A stretch of DNA of 64,000 bases from Proteles cristata cristata (GCA_017311185.1 JAESUZ010002871.1:1054001-1118000); one strand, 5' to 3'. Shown: positions 1 through 10,692, counted from the first letter of the stretch. Program-made: numbers and translations. Notes: generated by a model from the sequence alone, not told the origin.

Positions 1-1740
1 GGCATTCTATTTGTTGTAATGCCCAGTTCCCGTACCAACCCAATCACACTCATTCTCCCTGTGCTACATTGTAGAGTGGATAAAAACAAGCAGAGGTGTT
101 CTCACAAGCTTATTCTAGAGCAAACAAACAAGTCTGAACAGATGGTGCTCCTCAAGTCTTCTGCTAGAATTATGTTCCAGGGCAGTTGAATTGCAGACTT
201 TGGACACCATTTGCATTACCATAGCCAATTGATTCTCCTCCTTTATAAATTTCTGGCTGAACTCAAACACATTCTGCTGAGCAATAGAAGACTTCAGGTA
301 AATCAATCTTTCGATGTTTAGATGAGTCTCTCTGGAAGCAGTATGATGTGATGATAAGAAAGGAGGCGCAGGAGTCTTAACAAATCTGTGTACACCGACT
401 GCTAGGCCTGGAAGTCACTGGGCTTTTCGGTGTTCTCAAGTGCATGTTGTATCCATTACAGAGGGTTATTTAAGGAACACATGACAAAATTCCAAATAGC
501 AGTTAGCCTGCAGTAGACACTAAACATCATTATTAATATTGTTACATGTTCTTATTAAAAGATTCAGGGATAGTATTTAGTGTCCAGCTCAACATACTGG
601 GATCTCAGATTCTCCTGTTTAAGTCTTCAGAAGAATTCAGTATGTTCTTCGTCTCTTCCCTCCCTCCTGAACAAAATCAGTTCTCAGTGTTTCTTTTGGT
701 TATGGAGAAACTATGGGGGATACAGAGGTCTTCTTTCCTTCTCAGTGCTTATTTATAAGATAGAAATGTAGGGCAAAGACTCTTTTTTGACAAAATTCTT
801 TAACTGAGAATGTTTGTCTGTGAAGCTCAGGCCGAATCTGAGACACACTTGCCTTAACCGCCTTTGATCCTGTGGCCTACATAACTTCATTCTCATTTAG
901 CCTAGACTAAACTTTCAGGATAGTCTGTACTTTCCCTGCCCTTGATTTTCTTTTACGTATTTTTTGTCTTATTATAGGTGAGCTTGTGAGCAGTCTCATA
1001 TCCATTTTTAGTATATATGTGCATAAATATATAATCAAGTGTGTTTTATTCTCTTGAGGGCTTAGCTCTAGGACCTAATGTTTTATAAATCCAGTACTGA
1101 AATTTCTGTTCCAATTCAGTATTTATCCTTTTTGGTACAGTTATCTGCCTGCCTTTACAAACTCTTTAATCACATACATTTTTCATTCTTTAATTATCAT
1201 TTAATAGAATCAATGCCTTTGTTAAATCAACTTTCTAACCTTAAAGAAGCTTGGAGTAAGCACCAACAGCGTCCCTTGGTGCAGTCTGGACCCCATGTCC
1301 AGGAAGAAGTGTTGGCAGGTGAATGCAGTCCCTCCCTCATTCTCTCAGCATCCCCCGGAGGCATCCTAGGGCCAAGGTGCACCTGGATGCACTATAGGCA
1401 CTAGATTTCAACAGTAGGCCTCCAGCAAAGTTCACTGTCCTCTCTGTATAGAGCATGAGTGGGCATGGCCTGTGAGATCATTGACCAGCTCTGGAACAAA
1501 AGTCTGAACTTGGGTAGACCTGGTCAGGGGACAGCTGGAAAAGGAGACTGCCTGACACCTGGAGATCTTGGCAGTTGAGAACTTTGCATCCCATGAAAAT
1601 TGAGTTTGTATATAATTACTGCTACTAGAGGTTAGCATCCCTGCTTCAATTTGCTAACTTTAGATACTCAAAAAATAGCTCTTGGGGGTGTTTATCCAAC
1701 AATCTGCTTATTTCTCTTATCCACCTATCAACCCACCCAC
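1..1740. other. No gene seen; unique AT-rich sequence
   Basis: This stretch has no recognisable exon, RNA gene or young transposon. The open frames here are at most about 108 codons and show no domain or family resemblance. A slightly GC-richer patch lies near 1260-1400. I see nothing else to annotate. Confidence 0.6.
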
Positions 1741-2130
1741 TCAATCAATTCAAAAATTGAAGGTTTACTGTGTGCCAGGCACTGGAGACAAAACATTTTG
1801 TCTAAACAAAATGAGACTAGGCAAGGCATGATCCTGGCCTCCAAAGAGCGTGTTGAAGGGAGAATACTCAAATGAATATGGGAACAAAAGTGTTACAAGT
1901 GATAAATTGGGATGTGTCCAGGATGTGGTGGAAATACAGGAGGGGAATTATCCTTTCCACCAGCAATCAGAAAATGAGAGAGTCTCTTCAGATTGGGCAT
2001 GGAGACAGGTTTAGGAGACAGAATAACATTCCAGTGGGCAGAAGGGCTTAAAGCGATAGATGAAGTCCAATGAAGGGACGAACTGGAAAGATAATTAAAA
2101 TATTTCAGGGATCATCACTTGTAGGACTGC
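1741..2130 (-). repeat. Ancient L2-like LINE relic (tentative)
   Basis: The wording 'tgtgtgccaggcactggaga' followed by 'gatcctggcctccaaagag' and, downstream, 'cattccagtgggcagaagg' follows the order of an old mammalian repeat that I recall as antisense L2. It is heavily diverged and its borders are uncertain. A RepeatMasker run would settle the family. Confidence 0.35.
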
Positions 2131-2179
2131 ATACAGGCTCCACTGAAGACTGACCATATGTATTGAAAGGAAACTGACA

Positions 2180-2387
2180 GGGGCGCCTGGGTGGCTCAGT
2201 TGGTTAAGTGTCTGACTTTGGCTCAGGTCATGATCTCATGGGTTTGAGCCCCACATTGGGCTTTGTGCTGACTGCCAGCTCAGAGCCTGGAGCCTGTTTC
2301 AGATTCTGTGTCTCCCTCTCTCTCTGACCCTCCCCTGCTCATGCTGTCTCTCTCTCTCAGAAATAAATAAAACATTAAAAAATTTTT
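2180..2387 (+). mobile_element. CAN-SINE (tRNA-Lys derived)
   Basis: It begins with the head ggggcgcctgggtggctcag (degenerate tRNA A box), continues through the 'aggtcatgatctca' B-box side, then CT-rich sequence and an AAATAAATAAA tail. An imperfect target duplication is visible: gaaaggaaactgaca before and aaaaggggcactgaca after. It is the left partner of an inverted SINE pair with the element at 2443-2669. Confidence 0.93.
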
Positions 2388-2442
2388 AAAAGGGGCACTG
2401 ACATTAACTGAGTTCTATATGAAGTCCCAAACACTAGTTTAA

Positions 2443-2470
2443 TTTTTTTTTAATGTTATTGTTTATTTCT

Positions 2471-2503
<33 letters not shown>

Positions 2504-2669
2504 CAGGCGAAGGTCAGAGAGAGGGAAATGCAGAATCCGAAGCAGGCTCCAGGCTCCGAGGTAGCTGTCAGCACAGAGCCTGATGTGGGGCTTGAAGCCA
2601 CAAACCATGAGATCATGACCTGAGCCGAAGTCAGACGCTTAACCAACTGAGTCACCCAGGTGTCCCCCT
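2443..2669 (-). mobile_element. CAN-SINE, reverse orientation
   Basis: The A-rich tail (poly-T on this strand) is followed by a long (GA)n block, the SINE body and the head ending 'gtcacccaggtgtccccc'. The target duplication is caaacactagtttaa at 2428-2442 and caaacactaatttaa at 2670-2684, one mismatch in 15. It lies about 55 bp from the + strand SINE at 2180-2387. Confidence 0.93.
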
Positions 2670-2684
2670 CAAACACTAATTTAA

Positions 2685-3165
2685 ATATTTAACATATATT
2701 GCCTTCAAAACAGTTGAGTTTTATATTGCTTTATCTTTTTTTGTTTTCTTAAAGAAACCAAGAAAACTATTTAATTAAATTTTTCTTGGTCACACAAGGT
2801 TTAATATCTTAGAAGCAAAATCTTAAGCCAGTTCTATCTGAATCAACACTAACATTCCTCCTCTATAACGTCAAGTTCGTTGGGAGAGTGTCTGGATTTC
2901 ATCTATTTATTTATAACCTACTTATTTCATTTATCGTGACAATCACTGCAAATTATGCAACAATCATAATCATAATCCTGAGTAAGATGGTCACAGTAAG
3001 TCATACTGAATGATTCACTTACAAAATAGTCTATATGAAAAGTGTATCAATTTAATATATGAAATTTTAAAAGGAGGCCAATCCAGTTTCATAAATTAAT
3101 ACATGTCAGGTAATACTAGTTACTCCATCTGTATTTTCCACCATGAATTCTTGAAACAAAACAAT
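2685..3165. other. No gene seen; AT-rich sequence
   Basis: Unique-looking AT-rich DNA. I see no open frame of note, RNA gene or young repeat. Confidence 0.5.
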
Positions 3166-3169
3166 GATA

Positions 3170-3312
3170 CGGTATTATTATTCCTATTTCATAGATGGAG
3201 AAAATAGAGTCAGTGTATTTGATAACATATCCAAAGACTTAAGTGGCAGAGTCAGGATTCGTATTGAGGTCTTCCTGATCCAAGCCCCATGCTTTTATGT
3301 ATTACACTACAA
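3170..3312 (-). repeat. MIR SINE relic
   Basis: The order 'tattattcctatttcataga', then 'gagaaaatagagtcag', then 'ccaaagacttaagtggcagagtcagg', ending in 'attacactac', is the reverse complement of the MIR core and tRNA-related part. It is diverged, as expected for an ancient mammalian SINE. Confidence 0.75.
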
Positions 3313-4362
3313 GAACAAGACTAGAGGAGAGTAAAATGGTATTCTTCCTATTACTTAATTAGCTTTTAGATACATATAGGACTAGGGCCTTAAATTCCTG
3401 CCCTTACTGCAGTAAAACAAGATAAAAAGTTTTGAGTCCATTTTTTTCTTCTAAGGAGGTAATATTGTATAGTCTTTAGTAGGGAAAGAAGGGGCAGAGA
3501 AAAAGTAAAAGAGGAATGTTCTTAGGAAGCTTCCAAAAATATTTGGCAAAATCCAATTTGACTCCTATTATTAATGTGAGAATATCAGGAGAATACATGA
3601 AAGCAGCTAAAAAATGAATAATGATGAAAGCAACTTAGCATAACGAAGCATGCTCCCCTTAATCAGAGATAACTCAACATCATCCAACACAGTAGACACT
3701 CTGGAAGGTACGTGCCTAAATCATCAAATTTATTGCTCAAGGAGATTCCCAAATGGATACAGCCAAGCATTTCCTTTAAAAGGCCAATGTGCTGAACTCA
3801 TTTCTGGACCAAACTTTACTCTCTGTGGGAAATCAGTTTCTTTTCTCAAACTCCACAACACAGTTTGATAAACTGTCTATGCTTTCAGTTAAAAAAAAAA
3901 AAAAAAAACCCTGACATCTTAAGTTAAAGTACACCAAGTAATATAGGTGAATTTTCAGAGGGACACAATGAAAATTTTTTCCAGATTAAATACTTCAGAG
4001 TTTGAACACGTTTCTCAGTGTTGCAAAAGATCAGCAGTGGTGAGGACTAGAAGTCCAACATCAGATAGCATAATTCTGTTTCTAATCCATGACAATTATA
4101 TACTTCTAGGGGCCACCATGTTTACTTCTGGAAAATAAGAAATGTACATTAAAGGTGGAGATGAGACTGTCCCTTCTTAATTAGCTCTATTTTATTTACT
4201 CCTTCTGTTTCTATTGTTAGTGTTACATGAAGAAGAGGAAAAAGGGATACATGATTGTTTTTATATACACTGAACAGATTAATTTTCAACTTCAGCGTAA
4301 CTCATTTGGAAACTATGCCCTGAAGCGGTAGTCTATTACTTTGTTGCATTGTTTCCCTGAAG
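3313..4362. other. No gene seen; contains an 18-bp A run
   Basis: No exon or RNA gene recognised. A pure run of 18 A occupies 3891-3908. It could be the tail of an old retrocopy, but I could not identify a body or target duplication beside it. Confidence 0.5.
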
Positions 4363-4371
4363 AGTGAACTT

Positions 4372-4524
4372 TTTTTTTTCAAGATTTTTTTTTTTAATTT
4401 TTTAAATGCTTTTATTTATTTTTAGGAGAGAGAGAGAGAGAGAGAGACAGCGTGAGCAGGGGAGGGTCAGAGAGAGAGGGAGCCACAGAGTCCGAAGCAG
4501 GCTCCAGGCTCCGAGCTGGCAGTC
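4372..4524 (-). mobile_element. 5'-truncated CAN-SINE
   Basis: It carries the T-rich tail, a (GA)n run and the SINE body up to 'gagctggcagtc'. The whole tRNA-like head is missing. The 9-bp repeat agtgaactt at 4363-4371 and 4525-4533 brackets it, so the truncation happened at insertion and is not a later deletion. It has lost its pol III promoter boxes. Confidence 0.88.
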
Positions 4525-4533
4525 AGTGAACTT

Positions 4534-5884
4534 ATGAGAAGTACAATACTTACCTGAGTAAACAATTACTGTAGTATACCATTCAAAGTCATATGATCTG
4601 TACAATAACCCATCTTTGCTACCCCTAAGTTCGGTGATAGTACAGACCAACAAAGGGCTTGTTTCTCTTGGTCTAACTTTTAGGGGCTTGGGATATCAGT
4701 TCTTAGGGTAGAACGAAATTAACATTTATTATAATATATGAATACTACCCAATATTTCAATGATACCTGTAGATTTTTTAAAGGGAACAACTGAAGAGAT
4801 GTTGACCTTTGAAGAAACTGAAGTGAAACATACACTTATGTTTTGTAATAAGTTTTTAGCAAAAGTATCTCTCAATTGCATGTGTGAATATTTTTCCACA
4901 TTTCAGAATTCTGCATCCCTGTTCTACTGGGTTGTTTTCCCTAAAATTTTACCAAGGAATCTCCAAGGTGGCCCATCTACTCTGGTTGGCTTCCATGGCT
5001 AAGTTTCTGTGACTGAGCCTGAATACATCTATTTCATTAGTATCTCTGAGCTTAGTTTCTGAAACCTAACTTCAGAAATTCATCTTTTATAATGAGAGGG
5101 AAAAAAAACCACATGTGCCAACGCACCCACCTCAAAATACAAATAAGCTTACATTAATTCTTAGGCTATTTAAATAAGCAGCTCATCTATTTCCTAGCCA
5201 AATGAATTTATCTTGGAGCAGTTGGCTTGGGAGGGGGTATGTGGAAGGAAGAAGGCAAATCTGGAGAACTCTCACTTGACACAAGGTGTAACTGAACTCA
5301 CTACAGTGTAGGTGAAGGGCAAAGTCCTTAGGTTTCCAGTTTGGTTACAAAACTTTGACCCAGGGCATGTTACATTTAATGTCCTAAATTATACAAACGT
5401 ATTTGACTAGTCCTAAATAGAAAATGGGAAATGATATAGAAATTGTTTTTTTCTTCCAAAGTTCAAAACCATGGTTTTAACTTTTTATGGGACAATGTGA
5501 ATCAGCTAAAACAGTTTCCACGAATGAAAAGAAAAATATATGGAGAAAATCGCACTAGATGGACCTCGAACTAACAATTTGTTAAACCTCTTACCAAATG
5601 AACCTATGACTTCCATCATAGCAAAGAAAATAGAGTTTAAAAGCACATTGAGATAAACAAGTTTTCAAGTGTGACGCTAATGTCTATACGCCCATTACAA
5701 TAAGACTTATGGTTCATGGCATTTGCAATTGTTTTACAGTGATGGATTTAGCTACCAAACAAAGACAATAAGTACCAGTGTTTTGAAACTATAAAGCCGA
5801 ACTAAAAACCACTGGGAGAAATGTCTCTGTGTGATGTATTATTACTTGTTCAGAACCATGTTTTAAACTTTCAACCATGTCCTT
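4534..5884. other. No gene seen; unique AT-rich sequence
   Basis: I see no exon, RNA gene or obvious repeat here. The longest open frame is about 80 codons (4760-5002, +) and has no recognisable domain. Confidence 0.5.
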
Positions 5885-5896
5885 AGAAGTAGTGCA

Positions 5897-6112
5897 GGGG
5901 AGCCTGGGTGGCTTAGTTGGTTAAGCGTCCGGCTTTCGCTTAGGTCATGATCTCACGGTTCGTGGGTTCGAGCCCCGCGTCGGGCTCTGTGCTGACTGCC
6001 AGCTCAGAGCCTGGAGCCTGTTTCAGTCTGTGACTCCCTCTCTCTCTGACCCTCCCCTGCTCACACTGTCTCTCTCTCTCCTAGAAATAAATAAAAATTA
6101 AAAAAAAAAAAA
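5897..6112 (+). mobile_element. Young CAN-SINE, 'gactgccagctc' subfamily
   Basis: The tRNA-like head is well preserved, with CpGs in 'tcacggttcgtgggttcgag' and 'cccgcgtcgggc'. The body 'tgactgccagctcagagcc' marks the young felid subfamily also seen at 9574, 27944, 42218, 44877 and 63088. A perfect 12-bp duplication, agaagtagtgca, sits at 5885-5896 and 6113-6124. Surviving CpGs indicate recent insertion. Confidence 0.95.
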
Positions 6113-6126
6113 AGAAGTAGTGCAAG

Positions 6127-6240
6127 ATGTGGAATCAGATGAGGTGTGTTTGTTCCCAATCTGTTACTTACTGGTGTGTCACTTAGCTCTTTGACCCTAG
6201 TTCCTTATCCCTAAAAGAGGTTGTGGTGAACTGTGTTTTA
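6127..6240 (+). repeat. MIR relic
   Basis: 'gtggaatcagatgag', then 'ctgttacttactggtgtgtcactta', then 'tccttatccctaaaagagg' follows the MIR forward consensus (sense tRNA-related half into the 'cctcatctgtaaaatgggg' core). Diverged copy with approximate borders. Confidence 0.6.
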
Positions 6241-6554
6241 GGTTGGCAGGAAGATGAACGAAATCAAGAGTATTTGATTTGCAGCATCGTGCAGCCTGGC
6301 ACGGAGAAGGCCATCCCAGAGGGAGTCTTAATCCTTACCACCCAAAGCAAGGCTATATAGCACTGGAGACCTCACCACTTGGCACTTGAATGCTATGTGT
6401 CCCACAGAAAGAAGTATACACAGACTACTGGAGGGTAACCCCACTCCAATGGTAAAAACTGGTAAACGCACATACACAGACTTTATTACTTTATTCCTTG
6501 ATGGATAAAAGTGGCTAAAACCCCCTCTCTCCAAAAATAAACAACATAAAATAA

Positions 6555-6665
6555 GTAATAACAGCTAAATTTTGTTGAGTGCTTACTGTATGTCAGGCAC
6601 CATAGTAAGTGTTTGTATGTATTATTTAATTTAAGCTCCGCAGTTTATAGGTACTATTATTTTAA
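6555..6665 (-). repeat. MIR relic, reverse orientation
   Basis: 'gttgagtgcttactgtatgt', then 'caggcaccatagtaagtg', then 'tattatttaatttaagctc', then 'tataggtactattat' is the classic reverse-complement 3' half of MIR. Confidence 0.7.
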
Positions 6666-7471
6666 AAGGATTATCTGGTTACTAGTATTCCATGCATTCT
6701 TAACCTAGACATGATGAAGAGGTAGCAATGCCATTTTTTGGTGAAGCCAATAACTCCTGAGAAGATTAAGCTTATGTGTCACCTACTCCTTAGAGCCAAG
6801 AACTTTAATTGGAAGATTCCCTCAGGGAATCCTAGAAAATGCACACTTGGCAGGAAGTTAACACAATACAAACTGAAAAGCGTGGGTATCAGCAAGTCTG
6901 AGCGGACAGCATGGAATGGTAGGTAGAGGAAGGAAGAGTAGAGCAGCAGGATAAAAAATGCCTTACTTTTCCTCTGCCATTTTGGCTCAGGTGCTGGGGC
7001 CATAGCAGCATTAAGTTTGCCAAATCCCTGACACGTGGGGCATGAGGTCTGCACACTGCCAGGGCGACAGAAAAGCATGGAGAAGAAGGAAAAAGGGGAT
7101 GGCGACCTCTGTGTCAGGGAAAGCAAGATTATTGCTCTTCAAAACTCTCCGATCCCATCAGCTAATGCTGCCTACCTCTTCTTCTGGCCCCATCCACCTG
7201 GGGGAGGGGGAGGGGATAGGTGGGGTGGGAAAGCAAAACATGCCAACACTATTACCAGCCCAGGTAGCGGGATCAGTAGAGAGGGCCATGAGATGCATAG
7301 GGTCAGAGGGAGAGAACAGCGCCTTAGAAGGTACACGTGTCGCTTGTGAATTTCTGTTCTGTTCACCTCCTTCTATGATAATCATTTGCTCAACTGTCAA
7401 CATTTTGAATCTCATCTCTAGTATACCTTCTGCCTTGTAATATGCTGAAATCTCTTATTAAAAAATCAAAT
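6666..7471. other. No gene seen; purine- and G-rich patch
   Basis: Three overlapping short frames (up to 132 codons, 7042-7440) exist, but their codon content is low-complexity and no domain is recognisable. A G-rich patch lies at 7195-7235. I do not support a gene here. Confidence 0.45.
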
Positions 7472-7690
7472 GGGGCGCCTGGGTGGCTCAGTTGGTTGAG
7501 TGGCTGACTTCAGCTCAGGTCATGATCTCACAGCTGGTTGAGTTCAAGCCCCACGTCGGGCTCTGTGCTGACAGCTCAGAGACTGGAGCCCACTTTGGAT
7601 TCTGTCTCCCTCTCTTCTCTCTCTGCCCCTCCCCTGCTCATAGCCTGTCTCTCTTTCTCTTTCAAAAATAAATAAATGTTTTAAAAAAAT
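7472..7690 (+). mobile_element. CAN-SINE
   Basis: Head ggggcgcctgggtggctcag, B-box side 'aggtcatgatctcacagc', CT-rich tract, then an AAATAAATAAATG tail. It lacks the 'actgc' insertion in the body, so it belongs to an older subfamily than the copy at 5897. No clear target duplication was found. Confidence 0.92.
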
Positions 7691-8014
7691 TATCTGACTC
7701 TTCCACTCCTTTTCTGGACAGATTTCATTTTGCTTTTTTCCTTGGTCTAAGGAGAAGTCTAAGGTCATCATTTCTGTACCTAAGTTCAAATAAATGGTCT
7801 TTTTCTTCCCACACACCTCACTCCTTGGCACCTTTTTTTTTTTTCCAATTACAATTTATTTACTGCTCCAATTACCCACTTCACTGGTTTACCAAGAACA
7901 TTTTTTTCCCCTAGCCAAATCCAATAGCTCTTCTCTATTATAATTATGGCTGCCCTTATGGCCCAATACAAAAGGCAGCTAATTGTAGAATCCTGTTAAA
8001 TGCAGTGAATTGAT

Positions 8015-8201
8015 GGGGCACCTGGGTGGCTCAGTTTGTTGAATGTCTGACTTCAGCTGAGGTCATAATCTCATGGTTCCTGAGTTCAAGCCCCACATTG
8101 GGCTCTGTGCTGTCAGTGCAGAACCTATTTTGGATCCTCTGTCCCCTTCTCCCTGCCCCTCCCCCTCTTGTGCTCTCTCAAAAATACATGAACTTTTTTT
8201 A
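8015..8201 (+). mobile_element. CAN-SINE, first of a same-site pair
   Basis: It runs from ggggcacctgggtggctcag through the body to 'ctctctcaaaaatacatgaac' and a T-rich end. The flanking motif aaatgcagt occurs on its left (7998) and right (8202). The right-hand copy is shared with the next SINE. Confidence 0.92.
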
Positions 8202-8214
8202 AAATGCAGTATAA

Positions 8215-8427
8215 TGGGGTGTCTGGATGGCTCAGTCAGTTAAGCATCTGACTTCAGCTCAGGTCATGATTTCACAGTTCATGAGTTTGAGCCGAGTCAG
8301 GCTCTGTGCTAACAGTTCAGAGCCTGGAGCTTACTTCACATTCTGTGTGTCTTCCTCTCTCTGCCCTTCCCCACTCATGCTGTCTCTCTCTCTCTCTCTC
8401 TTTCTCAAAAATAAACATTTTTTTTTC
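8215..8427 (+). mobile_element. CAN-SINE, second of a same-site pair
   Basis: Starts ggggtgtctggatggctcag, only 13 bp after the previous SINE. The tail is (TC)n then AAATAAACATTTTTTTT. It is followed at 8428 by another copy of the target sequence, aaatgcagtgtattgaa, giving three copies of the site around two elements. Confidence 0.92.
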
Positions 8428-8444
8428 AAATGCAGTGTATTGAA

Positions 8445-9437
8445 GGGGACAAGTATGGAAATAGTAAGCATATTCTCCATCCTCATGCTAAAAAAGGTGA
8501 TAAAAGCTAAATTACAACAAAGAGTTTTAATACAGGGATTGAAACATTAAGGGGCTGGAGGGAAAAGAAGAGGGCTATTTAGTCTCCCCACAGAAGTCTC
8601 AAGGCTAAAGCACAGAGACAGCTGCTTTTCAAACCCCACACTGGGGATCTCAATCAGTTGCCATGTAAGAACGCTATCCAGGCAGACAGGCCTGCTCCTT
8701 CTCTTGACAGATGTAGCAAATTGCAGTTCTAATTTTCTTTCCATTTATCTAATGATTCTTCTATTTTTTGGACCCCCTTCCTTCTAGTTCCTAACATCCA
8801 CATTTGGACATTAGAGTGACATCTGAAATCTAATAGGAAGCAAAAAGAATGCGGGTGGTGTGTAGGAGCGGGGCAGGGCCTTCGTCCAAGGCAAAGACGG
8901 CTTTCCTAGCAGCTCCGCCAACTGGCGAAGGCACATCACTCCTCTGGAAAGTGGAACTGCTCGTCACTATTCTTTCCGTCCCTCATTGCCTGTGACCCCG
9001 TGTCCCCTTGCTTTGTCTGCCATAACACTGTTTGTGGGAGTCTTCACCAGTATCCCAACCCACTTGAGACGAGGTCATTGTCAACTCCTAGTTATCTGTC
9101 TTCATCTCACAACTCACAAGATCTTTTTAAAACCATTTTCCACAACTGAAGACCACTCTCACCTTACAGTGACTGGACAAATCAGTGCTGTCTCCTGAGG
9201 TTTGAATACAGTCTGGAAAATAGCTTGAATCTGTTTGAGAGACAAGGAAAACCCAAACAACAGCAGCTTTATTTACTTTGCCCAAGAAGAACCCTGGAAA
9301 AGGCAGTCCAGATCTGACCCAATGACTCACTGGCCATTGGTCTTATTCTTCCTTAATTTCTTTGGCACGTGTCTAAATATTTGTTACATCCTTCATTCCC
9401 ATGGTTAGATACTTCCTGCACATATTACATCTATAAT
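8445..9437. other. No gene seen
   Basis: No exon or RNA gene recognised. A GC-richer stretch with several CpGs lies around 8850-8935. The short frames (up to 70 codons) are unremarkable. Confidence 0.5.
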
Positions 9438-9438
9438 T

Positions 9439-9455
9439 AAAATAGAAATTGTTAT
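9439..9455. repeat. Left target duplication of tRNA fragment
   Basis: AAAATAGAAATTGTTAT. It follows TT, so the site reads TT|AAAA as expected for L1 endonuclease. The right copy is at 9495-9508 with one substitution and a 3-nt length difference. Confidence 0.75.
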
Positions 9456-9494
9456 CGTGCCGGGCTAGCTTAGTCGGTAGAGCCTGAGACTCTT
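9456..9494 (+). pseudogene. tRNA-Lys(CUU) 5'-half retropseudogene
   Basis: Positions 9459-9494 match nucleotides 1-36 of mammalian tRNA-Lys(CUU) as I recall it, at 33 of 36 (differences at tRNA positions 4, 13 and 26). They include the D-arm/A-box wording 'tagcttagtcgg' and end exactly on the anticodon CTT. Three extra bases, cgt, precede it. The flanks form a target duplication: TT|AAAATAGAAATTGTTAT (9437-9455) and AAAATAGGAATTAT (9495-9508). It is not part of a CAN-SINE, whose head differs. It cannot be a working tRNA because the 3' half is absent. Confidence 0.8.
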
Positions 9495-9573
9495 AAAATA
9501 GGAATTATAGAAAGCAGGAGGAACCTATTTTGAGTGTGTGTGTTTAGTACAATGCTTGAGATAAAAGCTTGTT

Positions 9574-9783
9574 TTTTTTAATGTTTTATTTATTTCTAGA
9601 AGAGAGAGAGAGACAGCGTGAGCAGGGGAGGGTCAGAGAGAGAGGAGTCACAGACTGAACAGGCTCCAGGCTCTGAGCTGGCAGTCAGCACAGAGCCCGA
9701 CGCGGGGCTCGAACCCACGAACCACGAGATCATGACCTAAGCGAAAGTCGGATGCTTAACCGACTAAGCCACCCAGGCGCCCC
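9574..9783 (-). mobile_element. Young CAN-SINE, 'gactgccagctc' subfamily
   Basis: Reverse copy ending 'ccacccaggcgcccc', with CpG-rich 'cgacgcggggctcgaac' intact. A perfect 16-bp target duplication, gagataaaagcttgtt, lies at 9558-9573 and 9784-9799. The perfect duplication and retained CpGs indicate recent insertion. Confidence 0.96.
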
Positions 9784-9799
9784 GAGATAAAAGCTTGTT

Positions 9800-10459
9800 A
9801 ATAATTGCATACTGAATATATGAAATCACTTAGGATTAGAGGTATATAAATATTCTAAGTGAGCCGACCTTTATCCACCTTTTCTTAAAACAATGCACTG
9901 AGTGCTTTGCTTTGTTTTGCTATTTCCTTCTGTATCTTCTTCACAACAATCCTCCAATGTTATCTTAATCTAGTAAAAATGTAGTGTTGAACATTGAGGT
10001 GATTCATAAATTATAGAAGTAAAAGGAATTTAGAAATCTCTTCTCCCAGAACCTTAGGTCACTGCCATTTACCGTGGAAAAGCACTGAAGAATACTATAG
10101 TTTCCAAAGTCATCTTTTTTTCCCCCCAAAAAGTGTTATAAATTAAGTCACAAGAGGATCAACAAGGTCTATGTTCTCCTCATCCTGAGACACTCATGCC
10201 GGGATGAATTTCTGGGCGCCCCCATGATATGTTCAGGTTGTATTACATTTGATCTGTTAATAATCACAATTCAGATGGCACCTTGATGTTATTTAGCGGA
10301 TTTGAAGACACTGAAACATACACAGTTCTTGCCCAGGTCAGAGTACAACTCACTGTAGAAGCTAGTTTTGTTGATGTGCTCCTAGTGGTGGCCTTTTCAA
10401 TAACAAAGTCTGAGGAAACAGGTTGCAATAGAAATACCATTTCAGATTTATTAAAATGT
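9800..10459. other. No gene seen; AT-rich sequence
   Basis: No recognisable gene or young repeat. The open frame at 10283-10495 runs into the following SINE and has no domain. Confidence 0.5.
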
Positions 10460-10467
10460 AAAAGGAT

Positions 10468-10692
10468 GGGGCACCTGGGTGGCTCAGTCAGTTAAGTGTC
10501 CGACTTCGGCTCAGGTTATGATCTCGCAGTTCATGGGTTTGATCCCTGCTTCAGGTTTCGTGCTGACAGCTCAGAGCCTGGAACCTGCTTCAGATACTGT
10601 GTCTCCCTCTCTTCCTGTCCCTCCCCTGCTCTCTTTCTCTCTCTCTCGCTGTCTCAAAAATATAATAAACATTAAAAAAATAAAAAATATAT
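10468..10692 (+). mobile_element. CAN-SINE
   Basis: Head ggggcacctgggtggctcag, B-box side 'aggttatgatctcgcag', CT-rich part and AATAAACATTAAAAAAATAAA tail. The short flanking repeat aaaaggat / agaaggat is consistent with a target duplication. Confidence 0.92.

Noticed and set aside
3891..3908. Poly(A) tail of a processed pseudogene
   Set aside because: I could not identify a parent-gene body or matching target duplications upstream on either strand.
7042..7440. 132-codon plus-strand frame
   Set aside because: Overlaps two other frames on both strands in G-rich DNA; no recognisable domain.
7483..8550. Repeated short peptides of the type MAQLV...TSAQVMIS
   Set aside because: They translate CAN-SINE heads in one frame and recur in several SINEs of the window; not a gene family.
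9459..9494. A functional tRNA-Lys gene
   Set aside because: Only the 5' half exists; variable loop, T-arm and acceptor 3' strand are missing, and target duplications show it is a retrocopy.
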